NCBI GenBank assembly: GCA_036276235.1
Contig: DATBDZ010000112.1
Coordinates: 1-13,734, forward strand
Reading direction: 5' to 3'
DNA length: 13,734 nt
Source of the DNA: JANWHF01 sp036276235
GTDB lineage: Bacteria > Planctomycetota > Phycisphaerae > Tepidisphaerales > Tepidisphaeraceae
Below, piece by piece: positions 1 to 6,579 of this stretch. A model generated the notes under the pieces. That model saw only the letters and a program-made list of their open reading frames with translations, was not told the DNA's origin and did no database searches. The translations under genes and the position numbers were made by a program. Within the stretch, counting starts at the first letter, position 1. Each line of letters begins with the position of its first letter.

Positions 1-63
1 GAGCATTGCCAGTGCGTCACGTCGCCGCTGCTCCAACTGCGCCGAACTCCCTTTCGGCCTCAT
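1..63 (-). CDS. N-terminus of a probable helix-turn-helix / IS630-type protein (partial)
   Basis: Only the first 21 codons lie in the window, reading leftwards from an ATG at 63-61. The residues begin MRPKGSSAQLEQRRRDALAML. This basic, Arg-rich opening resembles the start of winged-helix/IS630-type transposase or helix-turn-helix proteins (roughly MRxKGSxxxLExRRxxA). A strong Shine-Dalgarno (GGAGGA on the minus strand) sits about four to five bases upstream of the ATG, which supports a real start. The rest, including any catalytic domain, is outside the window, so whether this is a transposase or a stand-alone DNA-binding protein cannot be told. The family assignment rests on 21 residues and is tentative. 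Confidence 0.5.
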   Translation of the reverse strand, partial: MRPKGSSAQLEQRRRDALAML

Positions 64-160
64 CGCGTCCTCCGGATCGAAACACCAGAGGATATCGCGC
101 GGCGGCATTTGTAGTTACATTACTTTTTCAAAGAGCAGTAAACTTCCAGTTGCATAGATA

Positions 161-195
161 AGTAGGCAGAAGTCAGAAGTCAGTAGGCAGTAGGC
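161..195. repeat. Heptad tandem repeat (AGTAGGC / AGAAGTC)
   Basis: Five consecutive 7-base units can be read: AGTAGGC, AGAAGTC, AGAAGTC, AGTAGGC, AGTAGGC, followed by a degenerate unit to about 203. Two heptad variants alternate in exact 7-base phase. The pattern resembles the short tandemly repeated heptamers known from cyanobacteria and some other large bacterial genomes. It lies between the divergent partial gene at 1-63 and the lipoprotein gene at 245 and is non-coding. Confidence 0.75.
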
Positions 196-244
196 AGAGA
201 AGTCGCCGTTACCCGTTTCCACACGCGCCTTTCGCGGAGCATCA

Positions 245-622
245 ATGCGCTGGCTCATCTTGATGGTTCTTGCGTGCCTGCTGTTGAGCGGATGCGGGAA
301 GTCGAAGGCTCATACGCAGAAGACCGAGCCGTATTATGAGGCTGTCGCGAAGATCGCCGCCGACATTGACGCCAAGGCGAAGCGCCCGCAACTGCTGGCT
401 GATATCGAAGAAGCGAAAGTCGCCGAAGAGACGTGGAACAAGCAGATCGGCGGGACGCGCAAGTTTGCCTCCGATAACGAGCTGACGGCGGCCCTGACGG
501 CGTTTGATGCGTATGTCGCCGACATGAATAAGCCGGAGGCCAAGGACATGGCCGCGCAGTTTTTGCAGGAGGGCCGCGATCATCTGGCGGAGGCGCGCAA
601 GGCACTGGATGGGGGGAATTGA
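245..622 (+). CDS. Small lipoprotein of unknown function
   Basis: Encodes 125 residues. It opens with a classic lipoprotein signal: Arg at position 2, a hydrophobic run (residues 3-14) and the lipobox LSGC with the lipidated cysteine at residue 17. The protein should be processed by signal peptidase II and anchored to a membrane, facing the periplasm or exterior. The mature part is about 108 residues, highly charged, rich in Ala, Glu and Lys, and predicted to be nearly all helix, with no recognisable domain. A GGAG ribosome site at 236-239 is five bases before the ATG. Downstream lies a large inverted repeat and then a DUF4058 gene on the same strand. No functional partner is evident and I do not recognise the family. 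Confidence 0.8.
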   Translation: MRWLILMVLACLLLSGCGKSKAHTQKTEPYYEAVAKIAADIDAKAKRPQLLADIEEAKVAEETWNKQIGGTRKFASDNELTAALTAFDAYVADMNKPEAKDMAAQFLQEGRDHLAEARKALDGGN

Positions 623-674
623 CAGGCGGGAATTGATGCCGGAGCGCGCGCTTTGAGCGGTATAATCAGCGATA

Positions 675-801
675 GTGGGTCAGCTTGATTTCGTATATGG
701 GTGCCACAGGTCGCGGTACTCCGAGACCTGTGTCTTCAGACTTGCCGGAGATAGACACAGGTCTGCGAGTACGCCGACCTGTGGCACCCAAACTGACCCA
801 C
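675..801. repeat. Long inverted repeat with inner 36-bp and outer 9-bp arms
   Basis: The inner arms at 699-734 and 754-789 are 36 bp each. They pair with four mismatches, all of which fall where a GC and a CG step are swapped. The arms open with GGGTGCCACAGG and close with its complement. Outside them lies a second matched pair, GTGGGTCAG at 675-683 and CTGACCCAC at 793-801. The RNA or single strand would fold into a very stable hairpin. It occupies the space between the lipoprotein stop and the DUF4058 ribosome site. There is no U-run, so a standard intrinsic terminator is not indicated. Confidence 0.85.
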
Positions 802-833
802 GACCTAGTAAGCGACCTTAGAGGAGTGCCTTG

Positions 834-1607
834 ATGCCGTCGCCATTTCCCGGCGTGGATCCTTATCTTGAGGGGCCTTCGTGGATGAGCTTCCACGGGC
901 AACTGATCGCCGAGATCGCCCGACAGTTGGCGCCGCGGCTTCGCCCGAAATACGTCGCGCTGATGGACGAACGGGTTGTGTGGGATGCGCCGGAAAATGA
1001 CGTCTGGATCGATGCGGTGGAAGCGAAGCCGGACGTGGCGGTGATGCGATCTGATCGCGCGGGCGGCGAAACAGGGGCCGCCACGATCGCAGCGCCTTTG
1101 CAGATGGCAACGGTGATGCCGGTTCCCGTGACGCATCGAAGCGTGGAGATTCGCGACGTTGCAAATCGGCAGCTCGTTTGTGCCATCGAAGTCCTCTCCC
1201 CCACCAACAAACGCGGCCACGGCCGGCGGAAATATCTCCACAAACGCGGCAAGATTCTCCAGAGCAGCGCGCATCTGATCGAGATCGATCTGCTGCGGCA
1301 AGGCCAGCGCGTGCCGATGGCTCAGACGCTGCCGGACTATCCATACTTTGCGTTCGTCAGTCGGCACAACGAGCGGCCATCGGTGGGCGTGTGGCCGATC
1401 GGTCTGCGCGATCGGCTGCCGACGATTCCGGTGCCGCTGCTGGCGGGTGATGCGGATGTGCCGCTGGACCTGCAGCAGGCCCAGACAAATGTGTATGACC
1501 TGATCGGCTATGACACGATTTTGAACTACGCAGTATCGCCGGCGGTAGCGCTTTCGCCGGCAGATGCGCAGTGGGTGGCCGACGTTGCGCGGTGCGTTCC
1601 GCGATGA
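834..1607 (+). CDS. DUF4058 family protein
   Basis: Encodes 257 residues. The opening MPSPFPGVDPYLEGPSW followed by FHGQLIAEIARQL is the diagnostic start of the DUF4058 family, seen mostly in planctomycetes, cyanobacteria and Chloroflexi. Other family-like stretches are KYVALMDERV, the motif AIEVLSPTNKRG near residue 120, a short RxKYLxKR segment after it, and LPTIPVPLL late in the protein. It has no signal peptide or membrane segment, so it is probably cytoplasmic. The family has no established biochemical role, although the EVLSPTNK region recalls a PD-(D/E)XK nuclease-like core (inference). ATG at 834 is preferred over TTG at 831 because the GAGGAG site at 821-826 is seven bases from it. 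The length is normal for the family. Confidence 0.88.
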   Translation: MPSPFPGVDPYLEGPSWMSFHGQLIAEIARQLAPRLRPKYVALMDERVVWDAPENDVWIDAVEAKPDVAVMRSDRAGGETGAATIAAPLQMATVMPVPVTHRSVEIRDVANRQLVCAIEVLSPTNKRGHGRRKYLHKRGKILQSSAHLIEIDLLRQGQRVPMAQTLPDYPYFAFVSRHNERPSVGVWPIGLRDRLPTIPVPLLAGDADVPLDLQQAQTNVYDLIGYDTILNYAVSPAVALSPADAQWVADVARCVPR

Positions 1608-1637
1608 TGACGGTTCAAATTGCTCTGCTGAAACTCC

Positions 1638-1705
1638 CGTAGGGTCCGCCTTGGCGGACGGGATTTGCGCCCCCGCGCAAAGACGTCCGCAAGGCGGACC
1701 CTACG
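1638..1705. repeat. Intergenic inverted repeat with GTAGGGTCCGCC arms
   Basis: The left arm at 1638-1660 and right arm at 1684-1705 are complementary over about 22 bp apart from one extra base. The arms begin CGTAGGGTCCGCC and end GGCGGACCCTACG. The loop contains a second short stem, TTTGCGC against GCGCAAA, so the structure is two-tiered. It lies between the DUF4058 gene and the small membrane protein gene. An open frame across this region is only the translated repeat. Confidence 0.85.
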
Positions 1706-1765
1706 AAGACGCGATCTTGCAACTGATTTCAAACGAGCAATTCGAGGGGTTGCCGTGGAGTGACG

Positions 1766-2185
1766 ATGACACAAAACGCAACGACCGGCGCATCGCCGAC
1801 CTCGCGCATGGCCGCGCACGCGCGGCTGGTCCGCGCTCTCTCCGGCGTCACGCAGATCGGCCTGATGATCGCGCTGTTCGTCATGTGGAAGCAGATGGGC
1901 ATCCCGTTCAAGACGGCATTCGAGCGATGCTTCGTCGCCGGCGTGCTGGTGTATGTGGCACTAGGAACCGTCGCGTCGATCCTCGCCACCATCGCGCGGG
2001 TGCAGCCGATCCAGCTTCTGCTGCGGCATATCCTGGGAGCCATCTCCCTGCTGATCTTCGGCGCACTGCATTTCGTGTATCACATGGGAATCCTGCAATC
2101 CGCCGTCGGATGGGTGATCATCTACGGCGCGGCGAGGATGCTCGTGAGACGCATCGAAGCACGGGCGATGGCGCGGTTTCGGTGA
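1766..2185 (+). CDS. Small integral membrane protein, unknown function
   Basis: Encodes 139 residues from ATG 1766, which has a GGAG site at 1757-1760 five bases upstream; GTG at 1760 is a less likely start. After about 25 polar and basic residues there are four hydrophobic stretches, roughly residues 26-41, 55-78, 85-105 and 108-122, consistent with a four-helix inner-membrane protein. The C-terminus is Arg-rich (RRIEARAMARFR), which by the positive-inside rule puts it in the cytoplasm. I recognise no family motif. The gene converges with the minus-strand gene ending at 2193, leaving only seven bases between the two stop codons and no room for a separate terminator. Confidence 0.7.
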   Translation: MTQNATTGASPTSRMAAHARLVRALSGVTQIGLMIALFVMWKQMGIPFKTAFERCFVAGVLVYVALGTVASILATIARVQPIQLLLRHILGAISLLIFGALHFVYHMGILQSAVGWVIIYGAARMLVRRIEARAMARFR

Positions 2186-2192
2186 GGCCTCG

Positions 2193-2549
2193 TTACGCGA
2201 ATTCGAGAAACGTCGGCGGGGCCAGCAAATTGCGCTTACGCAATGGGATCGGTGACTGCGTTTCGCACAAATAGCGTAACCGAGGCATGCTCTGTGCCGA
2301 GCGAACAAGAAAAAGCGGCTCTTCAATGCCCCCGATGGAAATGGCCCAAATCGGCGGCATCTGACCCCGGCGCTGGGCAAGCAGCTCCACGATTCCGGCC
2401 GCGATGGCCAGAATTGTGCGGTCCTCTGATCGCGGCCTTGCGCACTGTGCGATCGAGCCATTCTCCGAAAGCCAGTCCTGGGCGAGACTGCGCAGCAGCA
2501 GCGCATCCCCCGAGAGAGCAGCTTCCGCCAGTTGTTCAGTGCGAACCAT
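2193..2549 (-). CDS. Conserved small protein paired with a nucleotidyltransferase
   Basis: Encodes 118 residues from ATG 2549; an upstream TTG at 2573 would add eight. It overlaps the end of the nucleotidyltransferase gene by 14 bases, so the two are translationally coupled. The N-terminus (residues 1-28, EQLAEAALSGDALLLRSL) is an amphipathic helix pair. The middle IAAGIVELLAQRRGQ is helical. The C-terminus has a strong signature, PLFLVRSA..MPRLRYLC followed by LRKRNLLAPPTFLEFA. From memory, proteins with this ending often sit beside DUF6036-like nucleotidyltransferases in planctomycetes and cyanobacteria, but I cannot verify that here. By analogy with nucleotidyltransferase toxin-antitoxin pairs it may be the partner or antitoxin. 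This is inference, and no enzymatic motif is visible. Confidence 0.68.
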   Translation of the reverse strand: MVRTEQLAEAALSGDALLLRSLAQDWLSENGSIAQCARPRSEDRTILAIAAGIVELLAQRRGQMPPIWAISIGGIEEPLFLVRSAQSMPRLRYLCETQSPIPLRKRNLLAPPTFLEFA

Positions 2550-3066
2550 GGTCTTTATCCCATATATCGTCAAATCCGTACTTCGCAGACAGTTCGCGGC
2601 CCGGAAAGAGAAATTTCGCTACCTCATTCCACACCTCATTATAGCCTCCATTCAATTCCTTGAGTAAGCGACGGGCATCCGCGATATCGATGTCATCGCG
2701 CCAAGCGCACAGCTTCATCGCCAATAACTGTTCAATTGAAGGGCGCCGAACTGTGATGCCGGACGCAGAGAACAAGATTGGACCGGTGCTCAATCCGACG
2801 AGAAAGCCTTTTGCGGCATCATTGAGCCAATCGTCTGGCCATGACCGCTCTTCGGATACGATCGCTGCAAGCATCCGAACGGAGGATGGTTCTGATGGCG
2901 GCAATATCAAAACGTCGAGGTCACGGGTTGAAGCGCGGGCCTCGAATTCCAGAACCATGACGCCGCCCCCAACCAGCACGAGATCAATCGTCTCCCCGCG
3001 AGCTGCTGCCAGTTCGCCAAGACGCGTGAGCGCTTCAATGACATCAGTTTTTGTGAATACGCCCAT
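2536..3066 (-). CDS. Nucleotidyltransferase-fold protein, DUF6036-like
   Basis: Encodes 176 residues starting at ATG 3066. The nucleotidyltransferase-fold signature is clear: a Gly-rich turn LVGGGVMVLEF at residues 31-41, then STRDLDVLI at 46-54 with acidic residues D49 and D51 in the position of the metal-binding D-x-D. A later helix, IEQLLAMKLCAWRDDIDIADARRLL (111-135), resembles the LxxMKLxAxxxRDxxD segment of DUF6036 and AbiEii-type proteins. Such proteins transfer nucleotides to RNA or protein targets or act as toxin or antitoxin components; the substrate here is unknown. The gene is 21 bases after the DUF4240 stop and overlaps the next gene, suggesting co-transcription from purH onward. 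No strong ribosome site is visible. Confidence 0.8.
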   Translation of the reverse strand: MGVFTKTDVIEALTRLGELAAARGETIDLVLVGGGVMVLEFEARASTRDLDVLILPPSEPSSVRMLAAIVSEERSWPDDWLNDAAKGFLVGLSTGPILFSASGITVRRPSIEQLLAMKLCAWRDDIDIADARRLLKELNGGYNEVWNEVAKFLFPGRELSAKYGFDDIWDKDHGSH

Positions 3067-3087
3067 GGCGAGTTAGTAACAGGAACT

Positions 3088-3573
3088 TCAATGACCTTCC
3101 CACCCCGCCTTATTCGACCCCGTCTCCCGCGAGATTTCCGACTTCGGCGCTTCGCCGAAGTTTTCGGTGTGGATGTTCCACGAGATGTAGCACATCTCTT
3201 CGCACTCCACGTCCATCATCGCGATTTGCGGTTTCGTGTTGACGGCGTCGTAATAATCCTTGCCGGCGATGACGATGAAGCCGCGGGCGTAGAGGAAGCC
3301 GTCGTCTGAGCCGCCGGTGTGTTTCTGGATATCAGCGCGATCGATATCGTAGAGCTTGCGCTCCAGAATGCGGTCGAACGCCAGCAGATCGTCGGCGGAA
3401 AGTTCTTCCAGCGCTTCGCGCAGGGAAGCCGTCACTTCATCGAGCGATTCGCTCAAAACGTCGGCGGCTTCCTCGGAGAGTTTTCCCTGCGCGAGCTTTT
3501 TTCGCTGCGCGACTCGTCCGCCGACGCTGCGCCAGGCGGACTCGATCATTGACCAGAATGTTGATTCGTCCAT
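3088..3573 (-). CDS. DUF4240 domain-containing protein
   Basis: Encodes 161 residues. The opening MDESTFWSMIESA is the hallmark of DUF4240 proteins, followed by a helical segment with LREALEELSADDLLAFDRILERKLYD (residues 51-76). An aromatic-rich stretch, DDGFLYARGFIVIAGKDYYDAV, ends near residue 111. The tail after residue 130 (SWNIHTENFGEAPKSEISRETG) is polar and probably flexible. There is no signal peptide, so the protein should be cytoplasmic. The family has no proven function; some relatives sit near polymorphic toxin immunity genes, but that does not establish a role here. The gene starts 13 bases after the purH stop and is likely co-transcribed with it. Confidence 0.82.
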   Translation of the reverse strand: MDESTFWSMIESAWRSVGGRVAQRKKLAQGKLSEEAADVLSESLDEVTASLREALEELSADDLLAFDRILERKLYDIDRADIQKHTGGSDDGFLYARGFIVIAGKDYYDAVNTKPQIAMMDVECEEMCYISWNIHTENFGEAPKSEISRETGSNKAGWEGH

Positions 3574-3586
3574 TCGTACACCAAAG

Positions 3587-5155
3587 CTAATGCTTAAAAT
3601 GCCGCTGCCCCGTCAGCACCATCGCCGCGCCGGCTTGGTTCACGACATCGAGCGATTCTTTATCCTTCAACGATCCGCCCGGATGGATAATCGCTGTGAC
3701 GCCGGCTGCGAGCAGCAATTGCGGCGCATCCGGAAACGGGAAGAACGCATCCGAGGCGGCGACGCCGCCTTGGGCTCGGTCGGCGGCTTTGCTGATCGCG
3801 AGGCGTGCCGCTGAGGGGCGGTCCATCTGGCCGGCGCCGGCGCCGAGCAGCATTTGATCCTTCGCGATCACAATCGCGTTACTCTTCACGTGCTTGCAGA
3901 CCAGCCATGCGAATTTGAGGTCCTGCCATTCCTTTGCCGTCGGCTGGCGGGTGCTGGCGACCTTCCAGTTGGGCTCATCGGTGCCCAGCAGGTCGCGCTG
4001 CTGCACGAGGTAGCCGCCGACGATTTTGTGCATGTGCAGCTCGTTGGAGTCGAACGCGCCGATCGGGCCGACTTCCAGCAGGCGGACATTTTTCCAGCGA
4101 TCGCGCAGCAGATGCAGGCCGTCGGTGTCAAACGATGGCGCGACGATCACTTCCAGCAGCTTGTCGATGGAGACGATCGCCTGAGCCGTCGCCAGATCGA
4201 CCGGGCGATTGAGCGCGACGATCCCGCCGAACGCGGCAAGCGGATCGCCCTCAAACGCGCGGCGAAAAGCCGTCGGCAAATCAGCGGCAGTCGCGCAGCC
4301 GCACGGCGTCGTGTGCTTCACGATGCAGGCGGCGGCTTGAGAAAATTCCTTGACAGCCGATAAAGCGCCATCCGCATCGAGCAGGTTGATGTAAGAAAGC
4401 TCCTTGCCGTGCAGTTGCTTGGAGAACGCGACGGATGCCTCATTGGGTTTCTTGCCGACGAGCAGCGTCGCTTTCTGATGCGGATTTTCCCCATAGCGCA
4501 GCTCGGCGGCTTTGCTGAGGTTCAGCGTCATGCCGGGGCTATCGACGCCCAGCGTCGTCGCCAGATAGTTGGCGATCAGCGAGTCATACTCGGCGGTGTG
4601 CGCGAAAGCGCGCTGCGCCTGCTTGAGGCGGTGCTTCCCGCACGAGCAGCCGTTGTGCTCCCGAAGATCGCCCAGCACCTTGGCGTATCGATCCGGCGAC
4701 GTGACAACCAATACCCAGCGATGATTTTTCGCCGCCGAGCGGATCATGGACGGGCCGCCGATATCGATATTCTCGATCGCATGCTCGAAGGTGACACCCG
4801 GCTTGGCGATCGTCTGCTCGAACGGATAAAGATTGATGCAGACCAGATCGATGCCGGCGATCCCGTGCTCCTTCATCGCGGCGGCATGCTCGGGGTTATC
4901 GCGAACCGCCAGCAGCCCGCCGTGAATCTTCGGATGCAGCGTCTTGACGCGGCCGTCCATCATTTCCGGGAAACCAGTGACTTGCGAAACATCCGTGACC
5001 GGCAGCTTGCCGGTCTCCCGCAGATATTTGGCGGTGCCGCCGGTGCTGATCAGCTCGATCTTGAATTTTTCGTGGAGTGCTTTTGCGAATTCGAGCAAGC
5101 CGGTCTTATCGGAAACGGAGATCAAAGCGCGTTTAACGGAGACGAGGTCGGACAC
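3587..5155 (-). CDS. purH: Bifunctional AICAR transformylase / IMP cyclohydrolase (PurH)
   Basis: Encodes 522 residues and performs the last two steps of de novo purine synthesis: formylation of AICAR with 10-formyl-tetrahydrofolate, then ring closure to IMP, in the cytoplasm. The N-terminal cyclohydrolase (MGS-like) domain shows ALISVSDKTGL (10-20), STGGTAKYL (37-45), GRVKTLHPKIHGG (68-80) and NIDIGGPSMIR (129-139). The transformylase domain shows LRYGENPHQKA (219-229), the catalytic-type KH at 280-281 in CIVKHTTPCG, AFGGIVALNRP, GAGAGQMDR (438-446), SDAFFPFPD and the end QRHFKH. GTG at 5155 is chosen because AAAGG at 5163-5167 lies seven bases upstream; TTG 5170 is less likely. A Cys-x-Cys in REHNGCSCGKHR (165-176) is unusual to me. 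It heads an apparent four-gene transcription unit. Confidence 0.97.
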   Translation of the reverse strand: MSDLVSVKRALISVSDKTGLLEFAKALHEKFKIELISTGGTAKYLRETGKLPVTDVSQVTGFPEMMDGRVKTLHPKIHGGLLAVRDNPEHAAAMKEHGIAGIDLVCINLYPFEQTIAKPGVTFEHAIENIDIGGPSMIRSAAKNHRWVLVVTSPDRYAKVLGDLREHNGCSCGKHRLKQAQRAFAHTAEYDSLIANYLATTLGVDSPGMTLNLSKAAELRYGENPHQKATLLVGKKPNEASVAFSKQLHGKELSYINLLDADGALSAVKEFSQAAACIVKHTTPCGCATAADLPTAFRRAFEGDPLAAFGGIVALNRPVDLATAQAIVSIDKLLEVIVAPSFDTDGLHLLRDRWKNVRLLEVGPIGAFDSNELHMHKIVGGYLVQQRDLLGTDEPNWKVASTRQPTAKEWQDLKFAWLVCKHVKSNAIVIAKDQMLLGAGAGQMDRPSAARLAISKAADRAQGGVAASDAFFPFPDAPQLLLAAGVTAIIHPGGSLKDKESLDVVNQAGAAMVLTGQRHFKH

Positions 5156-5162
5156 GGGGGAG

Positions 5163-5167
5163 CCTTT
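5163..5167 (-). promoter_or_regulatory. Ribosome binding site setting the purH GTG start
   Basis: On the minus strand the bases read AAAGG followed by seven bases and then GTG at 5155-5153. The in-frame TTG at 5170 overlaps this site and has no site of its own, so the GTG start is preferred. Confidence 0.6.
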
Positions 5168-5255
5168 CAATTGGTCTTAATATGGAGGGTAAGCGGGGGT
5201 TGAGGGAAGATCAAAGGGTTATCGAGCGGTTCACAAATTCATTCGCGCAAAACGT

Positions 5256-5598
5256 GTCCGCCACGTCGGGAACGAGCTTCAGGCGAGGGCCCGGATTCTC
5301 AGCTCAGGGCGCCCTGAGAAACTCAGAGCGGTATTAGATATCCGAGCGCTGGGAGGATCGCGGAGCACTTGGAGGATCGCATATCGCTCGGAAGATCACG
5401 GAGCGCTCTGAGAATCCGGGCCCTCGCTTGAGGCTCGTTCCCGGCGTGGCGGACGGGTCTATTCCATCCGTCGACTTTTCACTGATCGAAAAATGTTGTC
5501 ACGCGAAGAGACGAAGGAACGAAGTGCGGATGACACAATCCTTCTTCGTGGTTTCGCTTCTTCGCGTGACATAAAATTTGGGAATCCAGAGAGGCGAC
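5256..5598. repeat. Composite repeat, copy A (343 bp)
   Basis: The first module is an inverted repeat with 45-bp arms at 5256-5300 and 5410-5454, beginning GTCCGCCACG and containing GAGGGCCCGGATTCTC. A 109-bp centre holds its own palindromic pieces such as CTCAGGGCGCCCTGAG near 5303-5318. The second module is a hairpin at 5498-5570 with GTCACGCGAAG against CTTCGCGTGAC at its ends. The shared block runs to AGGCGAC at 5598. With the flanks it fills the 484-bp gap between purH and the SMI1/KNR4 gene. I see no gene in this gap. Confidence 0.85.
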
Positions 5599-5639
5599 GT
5601 ACGATATCATAGAAAAGGCAATGGTTTTCCGGGTATTTC

Positions 5640-6251
5640 ATGTGGCTGGATTTCATACATCTCTTGAAAGAACACGGCGTCGTATTCGACAAAGGCCTGT
5701 CGGACGGCGAAACCGATCGCATCGAACTGGAATTCGGATTTCGGTTTCCATCTGACTTGCGCGAGTTTCTAAAGGTGGGCTTGCCGATTTCCGACGGATT
5801 TCCAGATTGGCGGCGCGAATCAACCGCGTCTCTTCGAGAGCGATTGGCCACTGCACTGGAGGGAATTCTTTTCGACGTCGAGCACAACGGCTTCTGGCTC
5901 GATGAGTGGGGCAAACGCCCAGCAACGCTTGCCGAGGCGCAAAAGATTGTGCGGCAGCTTGTCGCCGCAGCGCCGGTACTGATACCGGTTTACCGTCATC
6001 GAATGATTCCTGATCGTCCGAATATCGCGGGCAATCCGGTTTTCTCTGTTCATCAGACGGACATCATCTACTACGGCGTCGATCTTCGTGATTATCTGAT
6101 TCACGAATTCCTGGCCAAAAAGGATCTGGGAATTTGGCCGCTACCGCAAAAAATACGCGCGATCGAATTTTGGGATATCGAGAGATTTCTATCAGTCCGC
6201 TGGTCAGGAGGAGTTGCGGTCTTCGACAATCGCAAGGGCGTACTGCCCTGA
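5640..6251 (+). CDS. SMI1/KNR4 (SUKH) family protein
   Basis: Encodes 203 residues. The N-terminal part has the SMI1/KNR4 pattern of an acidic helix followed by LEFGFRFPSDLREFLKVGLPISDGFPDW (residues 30-57), matching the usual EzLxxRLPxDYxxFL region. Later family-like parts are FDVEHNGFWLDEWGKRP (79-95), a PVYRHRMIP segment near 122, GNPVFSVHQTDIIYYG and a FLSVRW end. SUKH proteins often serve as immunity proteins against contact-dependent or polymorphic toxins, but many have no known role. No toxin gene is nearby and there is no signal peptide. The gene stands alone between two direct copies of a composite repeat, which is odd and may indicate transfer as a cassette. The ATG at 5640 has only a weak ribosome site. 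Confidence 0.85.
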   Translation: MWLDFIHLLKEHGVVFDKGLSDGETDRIELEFGFRFPSDLREFLKVGLPISDGFPDWRRESTASLRERLATALEGILFDVEHNGFWLDEWGKRPATLAEAQKIVRQLVAAAPVLIPVYRHRMIPDRPNIAGNPVFSVHQTDIIYYGVDLRDYLIHEFLAKKDLGIWPLPQKIRAIEFWDIERFLSVRWSGGVAVFDNRKGVLP

Positions 6252-6300
6252 CTGACGAGCGACTTAACCCCGGGGCAGGAAGCGTATCCGCGGAGAAATT

Positions 6301-6557
6301 GTCCGCCACGCCGGGAACGAGCCTAAGCGAGGGCCCGGATTCTCCAAGCGCTCTGGGTATTCGCGGAGCGCTCTGAGAATCCGGGCCCTCGCCCAAGGCT
6401 CGTTCCCGGCGTGGCGAACGAGTCTGATCCGTCGACATTTCATTGATCGAAAGATTGTCGTCACGCGAAGCGACGAAGGAACGCAGTGCGGACACAATTC
6501 TTCTTCGTGGCTTCGCTTCTTCGCGTGACATAAAATTCGGGAATCCAGAAAGGCGAC
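6301..6557. repeat. Composite repeat, copy B (257 bp), same orientation as copy A
   Basis: The first module has 44-45 bp arms at 6301-6344 and 6375-6419 with GTCCGCCACG and GAGGGCCCGGATTC as in copy A, but a much shorter centre of about 30 bp. The second module is a hairpin at 6460-6529 with the same GTCACGCGAAG and CTTCGCGTGAC ends. The shared block ends with GGCGAC at 6557. It fills the 328-bp gap between the convergent SMI1/KNR4 and cupin genes and could act as a bidirectional transcription barrier there, although no U-run is visible. Confidence 0.85.
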
Positions 6558-6579
6558 CTGTGATCCGGTTTTGTTCGCG

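Noticed and set aside
1564..2274. 236-residue plus-strand open frame spanning the DUF4058 end and the membrane protein
   Set aside because: It crosses a perfect inverted repeat and runs out of frame through the four-helix membrane protein, which is the more convincing gene.
4409..5203. 264-residue open frame on the plus strand opposite purH
   Set aside because: It is the antisense shadow of purH, a common artefact in GC-rich coding DNA. It has no family features and no ribosome site of note.
5171..5255. sigma70-type promoter for purH
   Set aside because: TTGATC and TATTAA can be found upstream but are 26 bases apart, too far for a normal promoter.
6301..6419. Standard intrinsic terminator between the convergent SMI1/KNR4 and cupin genes
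   Set aside because: The hairpin is long and is shared with copy A in a non-terminator position, and no U-run follows. A barrier effect is possible but not shown.
5256..6557. CRISPR array
   Set aside because: There are only two long direct copies, about 1 kb apart, with a gene between them. There are no short regular repeats and spacers.
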